In this document: piece after piece, positions 13,048 to 25,890 of the stretch | Numbering within the stretch: position 1 is the first letter of the stretch | Layout: the number at the start of each line of letters is the position of its first letter | Origin: Zerene cesonia | Lineage: Eukaryota > Arthropoda > Insecta > Lepidoptera > Pieridae | Direction of reading: 5' to 3' | Length of the DNA stretch: 64,000 nt | Assembly: GCF_012273895.1 (NCBI RefSeq) | Contig: NC_052130.1 | Coordinates: forward strand, 4,030,001 to 4,094,000 | Notes under the pieces: model-generated | The model's database searches: none | What the model was told of the DNA's origin: nothing | What the model saw: the letters and a program-made list of their open reading frames with translations, nothing else | Translations under genes and position numbers: made by a program

Positions 13048-15470
13048 TTACCACAATTTTTGCGGGCAGTACTCTCTATATATTTCTTCCCAGAACATCA
13101 TCTGCTCTTCATCCGGAGACGTACCGGGAGTGAGTTCCTCTCCAATGTCCAAATAATGCTTTTGTTCAGCCGTATACGGGAGCCATTGTGCCCCTAAACT
13201 ATCATCAGGCGTGGGGTTCCTTAAATACACCGTTTCAAATTAATCAATTGGAATATTTACTACTGCCCCTCCTTTATTACTGCCCCCCTAATTCGAGTGA
13301 TAATAATTTTTATTTGGGTACGTGTTTATAATAGCGAAACAAATATTACATCATATTAAGGTAAAAAAGGTAAATATTTTGTTCTATAATATATAAAAAT
13401 TAATCCCTATTTCCCGTGGTCGACATTTAGTTAATTCTTTTTCATTGTATTTCTTATTGTGAGCAGAATGTTCTTATGTAGGAAAAGCTTAAGAAATTTG
13501 CACCAAAGCTTTGCTTGCTTGCTTCACGCGTGTGACAGTTCGTGCGAAGACAGAACGACGTCTGTCAGGAATTCAACCCTACGATTTCTACAAATATTCT
13601 ACTATCAGCCCCAATTTGAATTGATCTATAATACCATGTATCTTACTACTCACCCATATTTTGCAAAATTTGTCCACAATTTGGTAATTTGTTCAATCAT
13701 TTTGTAGGTTTTGGATTTTATATCCACTTCTGGTAGGGCATTTGAAGAAGGAAATAGATAAAATAAATCATCAACGTGCGATACAGGAATTCTGTGATCA
13801 TATATGAAACTGCATCCCATCATATGAGCAAAAATGTTTCTCTCAGATTTACAAGAAAATTTGTATAAATAAATTTTATTTTTGCCTCTCTTAGCACACA
13901 TTGCTTGCCAACTTAGGGCGCCGTGTATAAAATAATTCATACTCAAGAATTTCAGGAATTCATCAAAATGATGTTCCTTGTTCACAAATTGATCATTAAA
14001 ATAAAACTTTTTCATTTTTTTGCCAAGGATCATTTGTTGGTCAACGGGAACATGGTTCACTATGTCGTCGGGCACAAGGAATTGTACAAATTGATTGACT
14101 TGTTCAAACATCCTATCAGCATTGCAACTCTCAAAATAGATGATGCCTTCATCCTCTGTGTACCCATTTATAATTTCTATCCCTTCATGAATGCCGTTTT
14201 GCATAAGATCAAATAAGTCGCCTTCAATGAAACATTCTTGACCCTGGATTTTTTTTTCTGCAACTGGGCCGAAGTAAATGTCTGAGGTTAGTTTAGCAGC
14301 TTCGGTAAAATTTATTGGGACCTTTTTATTAACCAGGTCTTCGGCTGGTTGATTTTTGTAAAATTCGAATATCTCCTTATCATTCTTGCATTCGCATCCT
14401 AACTCTCTAGCAAGTAGGATAGCCCTATCACGGGCTCCATATGTTTGTACCCATGGACACAGAGATGTCCCACTTTGCATGATGGCTCTTTTGAAAAGTC
14501 CTTTAGTCATCGGCGAAACTAAGTGCGCAGATACACTGGCGGCTCCAGCACTTTCGCCAAAAATAGTTACGTTCTCAGGATCACCTCCAAAGTAGCTTAT
14601 GTTATTCTGCACCCACCTGAGTGCAGCAACTTGGTCTTTCATTCCCGCGTTCCCAGGAATATCTTCGGTATCTAGACATAGGAATCCAAGTATGTCTAGA
14701 CGATAATTTATCGTCACCAGAATGACATTATGTTTAATCAGAAATTCGGGTTCATATTGATCGGAATTTCCACTGCCGCTATTAAACCCACCACCATGAA
14801 TGTACACCATGACGGGAAGTGGATCCGCTGGTTCAATATTAGGAGTATATACGTTTAGATATAGGCAATTTTCTTCACCTTTGAATTTCGCAGATTGTGT
14901 TGACAAAAGATCATATTGACAGCTTTCAGGGCCGTGCTCTTTTGCCTCACGAACTCCAGTCCATGGCGTTTTAGGTTTTGGCCCCTTGAAAGAAAAATAT
15001 ACAGTATTTAAAATAGAAAACCGTATCTATAAGGTTTTCTACAAAGGGATAGTTCGGAGGATAACTAGCTATTAGAGTTATTCTCCGAAGGCTTGGAAAC
15101 TTATCCAACGGTATTAGAGTTAAATGTTACATGTTTATACTATCCCCAAAAGTTTGATAGTTTAATTTTATTTCAGTAAAGAAATGTGATGTAATTGATC
15201 TTCCCAATTAGATCAAGCTTATGCAGATGGCAGTATTATTAGAATCTACGCTTACATACAAAAAAAAAACGCTAGAATTTGAAAATATTTATGAATTATA
15301 TAATTCTCTTAAAGCATATCATACCTTATAATATTCGTTACCTTAAATCTCAAATCGCCAACAGGAGGCTCAGCGTAAGGAATACCTTTGAAACTAAAAT
15401 AGGGCTTGCCGTAAACGTTATCCACTTTACTTCCCTCCAACACCCCTTCGTGGACTTTAATTCTCACCAT
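13048..15470 (-). CDS. carboxylesterase 2 of the array, complete
   Basis: Same family and design as gene 1. Exons: 15470-15342, 14984-13654, 13219-13048, with exon lengths 129, 1331 and 172 bp identical to gene 1, giving 543 residues. The triad is complete: Ser188 (GESAG), Glu322 (TEDEG) and His446 (SHVDDL); HGGGF oxyanion loop present. The reading frame here is open upstream to an ATG at 15554, which would add 28 residues with a hydrophobic stretch (FLVLFITITGFKAIM). I still prefer MVRIKV at 15470, because the longer frame is broken in genes 1 and 7 and its ATG lies only about 24 nt from the TATA box, at or before the likely transcription start. Confidence 0.9.
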
Positions 15471-15570
15471 TATTGCCTTAAAACCTGTTATCGTAATAAA
15501 GAGCACAAGAAAACTGAAAATATCATTTTGAAGAACTCGTCTATTGTTATTCATATCTAATCAGGATATA

Positions 15571-15578
15571 TTTATATA
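15571..15578 (-). promoter_or_regulatory. TATA-like box of esterase 2
   Basis: TATATAAA on the minus strand, 108 nt before the MVRIKV codon, in the same place as in gene 1. Conserved outer flank modules follow to about 15770. Confidence 0.5.
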
Positions 15579-15770
15579 GTGTATGCCACAGCGTGTTTTT
15601 TAAATTTGACAGTTCCATTATAATAGGCCCAGTTATATTTTATGTGTATGTAATTGTAAAAGCCCCTTTATTGGTAAAACTTATTTTTTACCAGTAAATG
15701 CTAAGTTTTAACTGAGTTGGTAACTTAGACCGTCGTCCCGCGCATTAAGTCTTCTCCAAGCTGCCAAGCC

Positions 15771-17240
15771 CGCTGACTCTTTTTAAATAATGTAGTGCCT
15801 TCACAGCAGCTTAGAAAACCATGCACCTCCACCAATATTAAGGACAAAGACCTACTAATTGTAATTATATCCTAACACATATTAATCTATATTTCAAAAT
15901 TTGGTGTAATTGCCACCACAACACATAATTATTTTGTCTTAAGATATTAATTTCCAGATCATTTGTCATTCTCATTTACCTAAATATCACCTATTTGTGT
16001 GAACTTAAAAATATTACTTTATATTGTTATTTCGAATAGGACAGATTCTTCAAAATTAGCACGTGCAACGGGGACAAAGATTAAATAAAAAAAAAAATTA
16101 CAGGGCTCAGCATACAGGTTACTAAATTTTCATTTCTTCTGCAGTTGAATGAATAGTTGTTGCTCTCAGTAAATCACAGACCACAGCGGGTATCTTCTTT
16201 TAATTAACCTATTTAATAATACGCATAAAACCTTAAAACATCAAACCATTTTTGTTTCCCATTATGTACATTTAAAAAGCCATAGTCTTGTATATGAGAT
16301 GAATAAACAAATTTGAAATGAAGAAAAGCACATAAAAGTTCGAGCTAGGAAATGAATTCTTTATCTTATTAACAAAGATGCAAGAAAAAAAAATTAAATA
16401 AAAAATTTGGTAGTTAAGCTAGCTAATTAAAATAAATTTTCCAAGGAAATATTAAGGATTGTTCCAAGGTATGAAAACTCGATTTAAAAGTACTTTTTTT
16501 AATAACCCAACTGCAACACATGATGTCTTATCTAAAAATTAAACTGAATTAGCCTTATCTGTCATTTGTTAATTACTTCGTATCTTGTTATGTGATTTCG
16601 TATTAGCCAAATTGGGCTCTCATATTCGTGTGAATTTAATGCGAATGTCATATCGATTTGTTGAAGAGTTCCAACGAATGACGATAAAGTAATACAACAT
16701 GTAGGTAGTGTTATGTTTCTCTATTAAAAATGCATGTTGTTGTCATACTATTTTAAGTGTTTTTTTCAACATTTTTGATCTTTCGATCATAGAGGAAAGA
16801 AAAATGTCGTGTATAATAACGCCTTTAACTAAAGAATGCAGCGCAACTCATGCACCAAAATACATGACCAATAAAGCAAATATTTTCATAGCGTGTAGAT
16901 AAGTACTAAGTGATTTGTTTCTATTTTTTTTCCTATTATTACTCTTCTGTATTAAATACTGAAGCTCTCTTTTATTTCCTTATCTTATCCTTATTCATAA
17001 TATTTGAATAATATTAAAAAAAATATGTTAATTCTTTGAAACAATTAATATCTAAAAGTCATATATAAATAAAACTAGCAAAACGTAATTACCTTATATG
17101 TTTATCATAAAATCAGTAAAAAATAATAACCAAAAAAAAGTCCTTTAAATAGACATTTTTTAGAACTTTGTTTCCTATATATTTGGCAATATTTACACAG
17201 CATTAATTGGAATCCCTCTTTTGTTTATGTCGGTAAAAAG
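15771..17240. other. intergenic stretch between esterase 2 and relic copy 3
   Basis: No gene is seen. Parts (about 16440-16660) resemble the stretches at 19900-20110, 25905-26110, 30220-30430 and 34850-35070, so this is the old upstream flank shared by the duplicated units. Confidence 0.5.
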
Positions 17241-17937
17241 TTACCAAAATTTTTGAGAGCAATACGCTCTATATACCTACCTCTTCCCAGAACTTCATCT
17301 GCTCTTCATCCGGAGATGTACCGGGTGTGAGTTCCTCTCCAATGTCCAAACAATGCTTTTGTTCTGTCGTATACGGGAGACACCGGGCCTCTAAACTATC
17401 ATCAGGCGTAGGGGTTCCTATACACTTTTTTACAAATTAATCAATTCGGAAATTTACTACTGCCCCTCATTCGAGTGACAATAATTTTACGTGGGTACGT
17501 GTTTAATTATAATTTATTTTCGGTGGCGGTATGAAACGTTTTGTTATTGTTAAGGTGTAATTGTGTATGTCTTCAATGTTTTGTATCATGTCATGTCCAT
17601 CAAATAAATGTTTTTTCTTTCTTTCCATATCATTCTCGCATTCGCATCCTAACTCTTTAGCAAGTAGGATAGCCCTATCACGTGCTCCATATGTTTGTAC
17701 CCATGGACAATGAGATGTTCCACTTTGCATTATGGCTCTTTTGAAAAGTCCTTTAGTCATTGGCGAAACTAAGTGTGCCGATACACTGGCTGCTCCAGCA
17801 CTTTCGCCAAAAATAGTTACGTTATCAGGATCGCCTCCAAAGTTGCTAATGTTATTCTGAACCCACCTGAGTGCAGCAACTTGGTCTTTCATTCCCGCGT
17901 TCCCAGGAATATCTTCGGTATCAAGACATAGGAATCA
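17241..17937 (-). pseudogene. carboxylesterase relic (copy 3)
   Basis: Two remains are visible. Exon 3 (about 17410-17241) has a 4-bp insertion near 17275 and a 1-bp insertion near 17413, both shifting the frame. Exon 2 keeps only about 17934-17630, from [12 protein letters not shown] through GESAGAAS to ELGCEC, so the Ser codon survives but Glu and His are gone. The 3' half is replaced by a retroelement tail (17503-17627). The 5' side jumps at about 17937 straight into intron-1-like DNA and exon 1 is absent. Intron 2 DNA at 17420-17500 matches that of gene 2, its closest relative. It cannot encode an active esterase. Confidence 0.9.
17503..17627 (+). mobile_element. 3' tail of a non-LTR retroelement inserted in copy 3
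   Basis: The plus strand ends 'catcaaataaatg' followed by T runs and repeated TTTC words, a polyadenylation-like signal plus simple repeat as in LINE 3' ends. It adjoins the surviving esterase exon 2 fragment at about 17628 and matches no part of the other esterase units. Confidence 0.5.
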
Positions 17938-18084
17938 TAGTATACCTATCTATCCTACCTACCTATTATCTACGCCTAACAAGAAAAAAGGGCAAAAAAC
18001 GTCTACGACATTCATATCGTAAAATTAATGTAATTTTCTAATATTTTTGTGGAAACGTTACTTAAAAATAATGTAAATATCTAA

Positions 18085-18500
18085 TCAGTGCTATTCGTAT
18101 CTAATCAGTGCTTAAAATAGTGTGCAACACACGTTTAACATTTGACAGTTTCATGACATTATGTCCAGTTATTATTTTATGTAAGTATTTGACATTATAA
18201 AAGCCCCTTCGTTAAATCTTATGTTTTGCCAGAAAATGCTGCGATCTACTGTAATGAGTTGGTTAATGTTAAAATTTAAAAAAGGGCAGCTTTTTTGTAC
18301 ATTTCCTAATAGAATTTGGTACATGCTTGATTTTATCAGTTACGATTGTCAAATTGTTATTTGGGAATAAAACATTTTTTGTTAACCTTCAAAAGGCCAA
18401 CAATTAAAAAGGACAATAATGACTATGATATTGTCATCCTAGACCGTCGTCTGGCATTATATCGTACCCAAGCCCTTTCCGCTGACTCTTTTTCAAACAC
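18085..18500 (-). promoter_or_regulatory. orphan 5' flank of esterase relic 3
   Basis: The upstream modules of the active genes are kept (TTTGACA block, GTAAGTATTTGACATT block, CTAGACCGTCGTC and CCCAAGCCCTTTC block) with a TATTTTAA variant of the TATA box at about 18112-18119. Exon 1 is missing downstream. If still active, the promoter would read into relic sequence. Confidence 0.4.
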
Positions 18501-19306
18501 AGGTCGCACGGCAATGATGACTGTGAAACACGTCAAATTCCATTAAAGCCAACAATGATCACAGAACGGATGGGACTTTACAATTCAGAGTTTATAAGTG
18601 TAACGTTTACTCTAAAATTCGAGGATGTACCAAGATATGGGCTGTACAAACAGTGACATAAAAAAGTAGATCATACTCGTGACTGTAATCTAATATTTTA
18701 ATCGATATTTATTTAGGAATTCTTTAAATGATTTATTTTTTTACTCTTTCATTTCCGGATTCGTAATGAATGATTAGTCATTCTTATTTTTTCTAAATAT
18801 CATCTAGTTGCAAAAAGGTTAAAATTACACTAAAGAAAGAAGGTTAAAAGAAGTTATTAGAAAATTATTATTTCGAATAGGATGATGAAAGAGCAAAGAC
18901 ATAAATAACAAAGTGATTAACTGTATAATGTGAGATAAATCATAATACATACAGTGGCCATATAATTTATGACGAGCTTTTTGTCATTGATATGTTTTCT
19001 CAAAACAACTCAACCGCTATTTACCTAAGTGGAGGCTCAGATTACTAAATTTAAACAATTTTATTTTTTGTAGTTCCAGTAAATTACAGGCAAGTGCGGG
19101 TTTTTTTTTTAATTAACCTAATAAATAATAACGTAAAACCATACATTCATAATTTTTTAATTATGGACAGTTGAATTTTTTCATATTAAGAAATCAAACC
19201 AGTTTGTTACGCAATATGTACGTTTGAAGTACTTTGAGATTTATAATCATATTTAAACTGAATAATAATAATAATAATATGTACATAAAAAATATATACA
19301 CATTTT

Positions 19307-19880
19307 TATGTCATAGTGGGCAACTGAGCTGGTGGTTCGCCTGATGGTAAGTGATCACCACCGCCCATCGAACATTCGCAGAGTTAGTGCCTCTGCGAAC
19401 GTGCTGCCCGCTTTTAAGGGCTAAAGGAAAAGGAAAGGATTGACGATTGGAAAGAAGGAATGGACTGGGACGGGTGAGGAAAAGGAAATGGGCAGTCACT
19501 GTACGAAACACAGTGGCATGCCACTATTTCACGACCGTTTTCTGTGGGGGTGTGGTACTTACCCGGTGCGAGTTGGCCCAATTCGTGCCGAAGCGTGCTC
19601 GACTCCCACAATAAAAATATGAAATTATACTCTATATAGCAAAAAGTTTAATTTTATTAAAACTTAGGATTTAATATATTTCATGGTACAAACTTTCATC
19701 CCCTATTTATCCCCTTGGGGGTAGAACTTATCTAAGTGCTTTTTTAGCGGATGCCTACGAAATAATATATCTGCATGCCAAATTTCAACCCAATCGGTCG
19801 AGTGTTTTATATTATTTTATAGTATTTGGGTTGTGCGTTGATAGATCACTATGTCAGTCAGTCACCGTTGAGCTGTATAT
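19307..19880 (+). repeat. family A repeat followed by a second repeat (family D)
   Basis: Family A spans 19307-19611, from 'tttttatgtcatagtgggc' to 'gctcgactcccaca'. Family D, about 19665-19880, runs from 'catggtacaaactttcatcc' through 'atctgcatgccaaatttca' to 'agtcagtcaccgttgagct'. The same A-then-D pair recurs at 25340-25890 and 29657-30215 at the same distance from the next esterase, so both were present before those blocks duplicated. Confidence 0.7.
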
Positions 19881-20787
19881 ATTTAGATTAATTTTAAAAT
19901 AATTTTTCCAAGGAAATATGGAGCGGATGTAACAAAGTATTAAAACTAGATTTTAAAATATCTTTTTTTTAATAAACCAACCGCAATACTTGATATCTTA
20001 TCTTAAAATTAAACTGAATTAGCCTTATCTACTATGCTATATTTATTTTTTTCGTATATTATGTAATTACGTATTAGCAAAATGAAAATTGGGCACTCAT
20101 TTCCTCCCGCATTATTTATAAAATTATTGATAGTTGTGCCTTAAAGCAATGTGAATTTATACATATGTGCATATTTGAGAATGATAAATATTGAGTACGA
20201 TTTTTTTAAACTTATTAAATAACTTTATTCCATTTTCTTTAAAAAAAACTTCAATTAGACCTCCACTACCCTACGTTTAGCCTGTGAAAATCATGACTAA
20301 ATATGCGTAATCTGCTTATAATATATAAAAAAAACTGGATGACTGTACTTTGTCACGACTCCATCTATTGATTGTAAAAAAAATCTGAACCACTGGTCAG
20401 TTTTCAATAACGAAACAGACAAAGAGAAATAGTCTTGAATGTGTAATATTGGAATAAAAATCAGAATTCCTATTTTTTCTCTTTTTTGTTAAAATATAAC
20501 AATTTATGCAACTCTATATATTATTTTAATTTTCTTAAAACCCAAAATTACCAGAATTTTAGTGTTATATATTAATATAGTTTCATTAGAAACAAGCACA
20601 ATATATTTATTATATATATTTATGACAAAAGCAGTAAAAACACAATTACCGCAAATTGTCTGTTAGTATGCTAACTCTTTGATCACGAAGTCCAGTCAAA
20701 GACATTTTTTATAATAACTAACATTTTCATTGGCAATATTTTCATAAGATTATTTGGAAACCCCTTTTTGTTTATCTCGGTACACAG
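19881..20787. other. upstream flank between repeats and esterase 4 exon 3
   Basis: No gene. The stretch is homologous to 25905-27043 and 30220-31289. This copy lacks the retroelement tail found in those two at 26272 and 30603. Confidence 0.5.
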
Positions 20788-23700
20788 TTACCACAATTTT
20801 TGCGGGCAATACTCTCTATACATCTCTTCCCAGAACTTCATCTGCTCTTCATCCGGAGATGTACCGGGAGTGAGTTCCTTTCCAATGTCCAAATAATGCT
20901 TTTGTTCAGCCGTATACGGGAGCCATCGTGCCCCTAAACTATCATCAGGCGTGGGGTTCCTTAAAGCAATTAATTTTTATAAATTAATCAACTGGGAAAC
21001 AAGATTTCATTATTTACTCGAGTGATTACAATTGAAGGTCTAAACCGGAAATATGAATGGTTTCACTTACTCATGATTATTTGTATATTCGACACGAATG
21101 TTATTCATAAAAAATATACAAATACAGTTTAAATTGCGATTGTATTTTCGCTTTCATCGTATGGATAGATTGGCGTGATTTTATTTGAAGAGTTTACTTA
21201 AAGGGCGTTAGCTAAGTAGTTAAAATAATAAAGACTGAATGGAGTATTAAATAATTTAAAATTTGTCATACAGTGTCATATAAAATATAATACACTCCAA
21301 GCGCAAAACAATATTACTTAAAATAAACGACCATCAAATCTCCAACTTTATGCCCATAATCAATCTCACATNNNNNNNNNNNNNNNNNNNNNNNNNNNNN
21401 NNNNNNNNNNNNNNNNNNNNNNNNNNNNNNNNNNNNNNNNNNNNNNNNNNNNNNNNNNNNNNNNNNNNNNNNNNNNNNNNNNNNNNNNNNNNNNNNNNNN
21501 NNNNNNNNNNNNNNNNNNNNNNNNNNNNNNNNNNNNNNNNNNNNNNNNNNNNNNNNNNNNNNNNNNNNNNNNNNNNNNNNNNNNNNNNNNNNNNNNNNNN
21601 NNNNNNNNNNNNNNNNNNNNNNNNNNNNNNNNNNNNNNNNNNNNNNNNNNNNNNNNNNNNNNNNNNNNNNNNNNNNNNNNNNNNNNNNNNNNNNNNNNNN
21701 NNNNNNNNNNNNNNNNNNNNNNNNNNNNNNNNNNNNNNNNNNNNNNNNNNNNNNNNNNNNNNNNNNNNNNNNNNNNNNNNNNNNNNNNNNNNNNNNNNNN
21801 NNNNNNNNNNNNNNNNNNNNNNNNNNNNNNNNNNNNNNNNNNNNNNNNNNNNNNNNNNNNNNNNNNNNNNNNNNNNNNNNNNNNNNNNNNNNNNNNNNNN
21901 NNNNNNNNNNNNNNNNNNNNNNNNNNNNNNNNNNNNNNNNNNNNNNNNNNNNNNNNNNNNNNNNNNNNNNNNNNNNNNNNNNNNNNNNNNNNNNNNNNNN
22001 NNNNNNNNNNNNNNNNNNNNNNNNNNNNNNNNNNNNNNNNNNNNNNNNNNNNNNNNNNNNNNNNNNNNNNNNNNNNNNNNNNNNNNNNNNNNNNNNNNNN
22101 NNNNNNNNNNNNNNNNNNNNNNNNNNNNNNNNNNNNNNNNNNNNNNNNNNNNNNNNNNNNNNNNNNNNNNNNNNNNNNNNNNNNNNNNNNNNNNNNNNNN
22201 NNNNNNNNNNNNNNNNNNNNNNNNNNNNNNNNNNNNNNNNNNNNNNNNNNNNNNNNNNNNNNNNNNNNNNNNNNNNNNNNNNNNNNNNNNNNNNNNNNNN
22301 NNNNNNNNNNNNNNNNNNNNNNNNNNNNNNNNNNNNNNNNNNNNNNNNNNNNNNNNNNNNNNNNNNNNNNNTTCTGAAACTATACCAAAGCAAACATGTG
22401 GGAATAATTTAGCACTTTCTGTGAACGTTATTTGAACTCTTTTATTCACCAGGTTTTGGGCTGGTTGGTTTTTGAAAAATTCATATATCTCCTTGTCATC
22501 CTTGCATTCACATCCTAATTCTCTAGCAAGTAGGATAGCCCTATCACGTGCTCCATATGTTTGTACCCATGGACAAAGAGATGTTCCACTTTGCATGATG
22601 GCTCTTTTGAAAAGTCCTTTAGTCATCGGTGAAACTAAGTGTGCAGATACACTGGCGGCTCCAGCACTTTCGCCGAAAATAGTTACGTTATCAGGATCGC
22701 CTCCAAAGTTGCTAATGTTATTCTGAACCCACCTGAGTGCAGCAACTTGGTCTTTCATTCCCGCGTTCCCAGGAATATCTTCGGTATCAAGACATAGGAA
22801 TCCAAGTATACCTAGACGATAATTTATCGTCACCAGGATGACATTATGCTTTATCAGAAATTCAGGACCATATTGTTCGGAATTTCCTCTGCCGCAAACA
22901 AATCCACCACCGTGAATGTACACCATGACGGGGAGTGGATTCTCTGGTTCAATGTTAGGAGTATATACGTTTAGATATAGGCAATCTTCATCACCTTTGC
23001 ATTCCGTAGATTGTGGTAACAAAATATTATATTGACAACTTTCAGGTCCGTGCTCTTTTGCTTCACGAACTCCAATCCATGGGGTTCTAGGTTTAGGCGC
23101 CTTTAAAGGAAAGCATACACTATTAACTTTAAGACAATATTTGAGTAAAGGAGATGTCTAGTTATAAATCTGTCCAATAAAACAAAGCTAATGTAGATGG
23201 CAATATTATAACAGCTATCTACGCTTTACTAATTACAACAAAAAAAAAACAAAAAGTGTCCACGATATTCATACCGTAAAATTAATATAACATTCTAATA
23301 AATAGATAGATATCTAATATTTTAAAAACACAGGTCTGTGAAATTATTTTTGTGAAAATTTTTCTACGTAAACTTATCGTATTCGTTATAACTGTGTTAT
23401 AAATGAAAGAGCATTTATTTCCTATATATTATCACGTCACACTTCACACACAGATTTACATGGTATACGTACTAGTGTATCAATAACTACAGGTCAAACA
23501 ATTTAAAAATTAATTAAAGACTTTTTTTTTAAATTTTATAACTTTGATTGAGTGTGAATAAATAAAAATAAGAATAAAAAAAACAATCAATGACGTGTTT
23601 TCTTTCTATTCTTATTCTATTCTACTTCATCTCTACATAATATCATCCAACAATAATCCGCCATCATATTAACGTCCTAACGACCTTGATATCTTCTATC

Positions 23701-24282
23701 AATCTCTTTTATATCTTGATGGAACCTTTGCCTTGCTCCTCACTGGAATCGACTACATTTTTTGGAAAAAAATCTATGTGATATTTCAAAAGATGGACTT
23801 TCAAACTCGATTCATATTGCAACCCAAGTTTTTTATAGGCGTTAAACATTTACACACACATCACATATTATTTCACGGCTGGTCAAAGGCTACGGAGTGA
23901 TAAGTCATACAGCCTACATATCTTGTAATAATATAAAAGTACATAATTATGTTCTTGAACATCGCTAACTGACAAAAATTATTTTTATAAGTGGACTGTG
24001 TATGAAAAAAACCTATTAAATATAATATGCCGATAAAAAATGTGACGTGTTACAATAAAAAGAAATCTTAAAAATATATTTTCATCGCAGACCTGTGTAA
24101 TTTTTTGGGACCGTTTCTTAAAACTAAAGTAGGTACCTGATTATATCCCTTACCTTAAATCTCAAATCGCCAACAGGCGGCTCAGCGTACGGAATACCTT
24201 TGAAACTAAAATAGGGCTTGCCGTAAACATTATCCACTTTACTTCCCTCCAACACCCCTTCGCTCACTTTAATTCTAACCAT
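20788..24282 (-). CDS. carboxylesterase 4 of the array, interrupted by a gap
   Basis: Exon 1 is 24282-24154 (129 bp, from MVRIKV), exon 2 begins at 23100 and is visible to 22372, and exon 3 is 20959-20788 (172 bp, ending CPQKLW). The first 243 residues of exon 2 are open and include HGGGF and GESAG with Ser188. The Glu and His codons lie in the N gap 21372-22371. Intron 1 is long (1053 bp) because it holds a decayed mobile-element ORF. The frame is also open upstream to an ATG at 24351, but see the start argument under genes 1 and 2. What can be seen is intact; whether the whole is intact cannot be judged. Confidence 0.85.
21372..22371. other. assembly gap 1 (1000 N) inside esterase 4 exon 2
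   Basis: Exactly 1000 N, as in the other two gaps, so the length is a placeholder. Aligning both flanks to esterase 7 (36948 and 37597) predicts about 650 bp of missing DNA: the end of exon 2 and the start of intron 2. Confidence 0.9.
23640..23865 (-). mobile_element. decayed mobile-element ORF in intron 1 of esterase 4
   Basis: On the minus strand a conceptual reading gives AYKKLGLQYESSLKVHLLK, HIDFFPKN and SSEEQGKG, then after one frameshift FHQDIKEIDRRYQGR, a stop, and MMADYCW. From memory this follows the 'FPEN..DEHGERFHQDI..YQG.W...MADYCW' pattern seen in many uncharacterised insect transposon-like proteins. It has at least one frameshift and one stop and is not functional. A short piece of it survives in intron 1 of esterase 6. 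Confidence 0.6.
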
Positions 24283-24378
24283 TATTGCTTTAAAACATGT
24301 TATCGTACTGAAAAGCGCAAGAAAAGTGAAAATATAATTTTTAAAACTCATTTGTTTCTATTCGTATCTAATCAGTGC

Positions 24379-24386
24379 TTCAAATA
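24379..24386 (-). promoter_or_regulatory. TATA-like box of esterase 4 and conserved flank
   Basis: TATTTGAA on the minus strand, 104 nt before the MVRIKV codon, is in the same position as TATATAAA of genes 1 and 2. The conserved upstream modules continue to about 24740. Confidence 0.4.
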
Positions 24387-25339
24387 GTATGTTGCAGCGT
24401 TTAAAATTTGACAGTTTTATGATATTATATCTAGTTATTATTTTATGTAAGTATTTGACATTGTAAAAGTTCCTGTATTGAAAAATCTTACGTTTTGCCA
24501 GTAAATCTTACGATTTACCGAATTGAGTCGGTGAATGTTAGAATTTTTAAGAAAGGGCAACTTTTTTGTACATTTCCTATTAGAATTTGGTACATGCTTG
24601 ATTTTACCAGTAACGATTGGTAGATTGATAATTTAAAAATGACAATAACGGTTATGATATTGTCATCCTAGAACGTCGTCTGACATTATATTGCTCCCAA
24701 GCCCTTTCTGCTGACTCTTTTTCAAACATAGCAAATTCAGCCGTTAATAGAACTTTACCATGGAAATCTACTATTTGGCATAGCATTAACTACTACGTTT
24801 TATTTTCGGATTTTACTCTTTAATTTTCGGATTCCTAGTTATTTATTAGTCATTCTATTTTTTTTAATATCACCTTGTTTCAAGAAGGTTAAAAGTATGC
24901 TAAATAAAGAAGGTCAAAAGAAAGTTAAAAGTAAAGTATTATTTCGAATAGGATGATGAAAGGGCAAAGACATAAGAAATCATAATATATGCAGTGGGCA
25001 TATATTTTATGACGAGCTTTTTGATATGAAATGTTTTCTCAAAACAACTTAACCGCTATTTACCTAAGTGGAGGCACAGATAGCTAAATTTAAACAATTT
25101 TTTTTGTGTAGTTCCAGTAAATTACAGGCCAGGGCGGGTTTCTTTTTTTAATTAACCTAATAAATAATAACGTAAAACCATTCATTCATTATTTTTTAAT
25201 TATAGACAGCTGAATTTTATTACATTAAGAAATCAAACCAGTTTGTTACGCAATATGTACGTTTAAAAGACTTTTAGATTTATAAACATATTTAAACTGA
25301 AGAATAATAATATGTACATAAAAATTATATACACATTTT

Positions 25340-25890
25340 GTTATGTCATAGTGGGCAACTGAGCTGGTGGTTCGCCTGACGGTAAGCGATCACCACCGCC
25401 CATTAAACATTCGCAGAGTTAGTGCCTCTGCGAACGTGCCGCCCGCTTTTAAGGGGTAAAGGAAAAGGAAAGGATTGACGATTGGAAAGAAGGAATGGAC
25501 TGGGACGGGTGAGGAAAAGGAATTGGGCATCCGGGTCACCCAGTCACCGTACGAATCACAGTGGCATGCCACTATTTCACGCCGGTTTTCTGTGGGGGTG
25601 TTTTGCTGTGGTGCTTACCCGGTTCGAGCTGGCCCAATTCGTGCCGAAGCGTGCTCGACTCCCACAATAAAGATATGAAATTATACTCTATATAGCAAAA
25701 AAATAATTTATTCAAACCTTTAATAAATTTTCATGGTACAAACTTTCATCCCCTATTTTATCCCCTTAGGGGTAGAACTTATCAAAATCTTTATTTTTGA
25801 GGGAATGCCTACAACATAATATATCTGCATGCCAAATTTCAAATTCTTTCAGTGTTTTGGGTCAGCCACCGTTGAGCTATATAAATTTAG
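25340..25890 (+). repeat. family A plus family D repeats (duplicated pair)
   Basis: Family A lies at 25340-25668 and family D at about 25730-25890. Compared with the copy at 19307, A has an extra 'tttgctgtggtgc' segment before 'ttacccggttcgagct'. The copy at 29657 has a similar extra segment, so the two are closest relatives. Confidence 0.7.
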
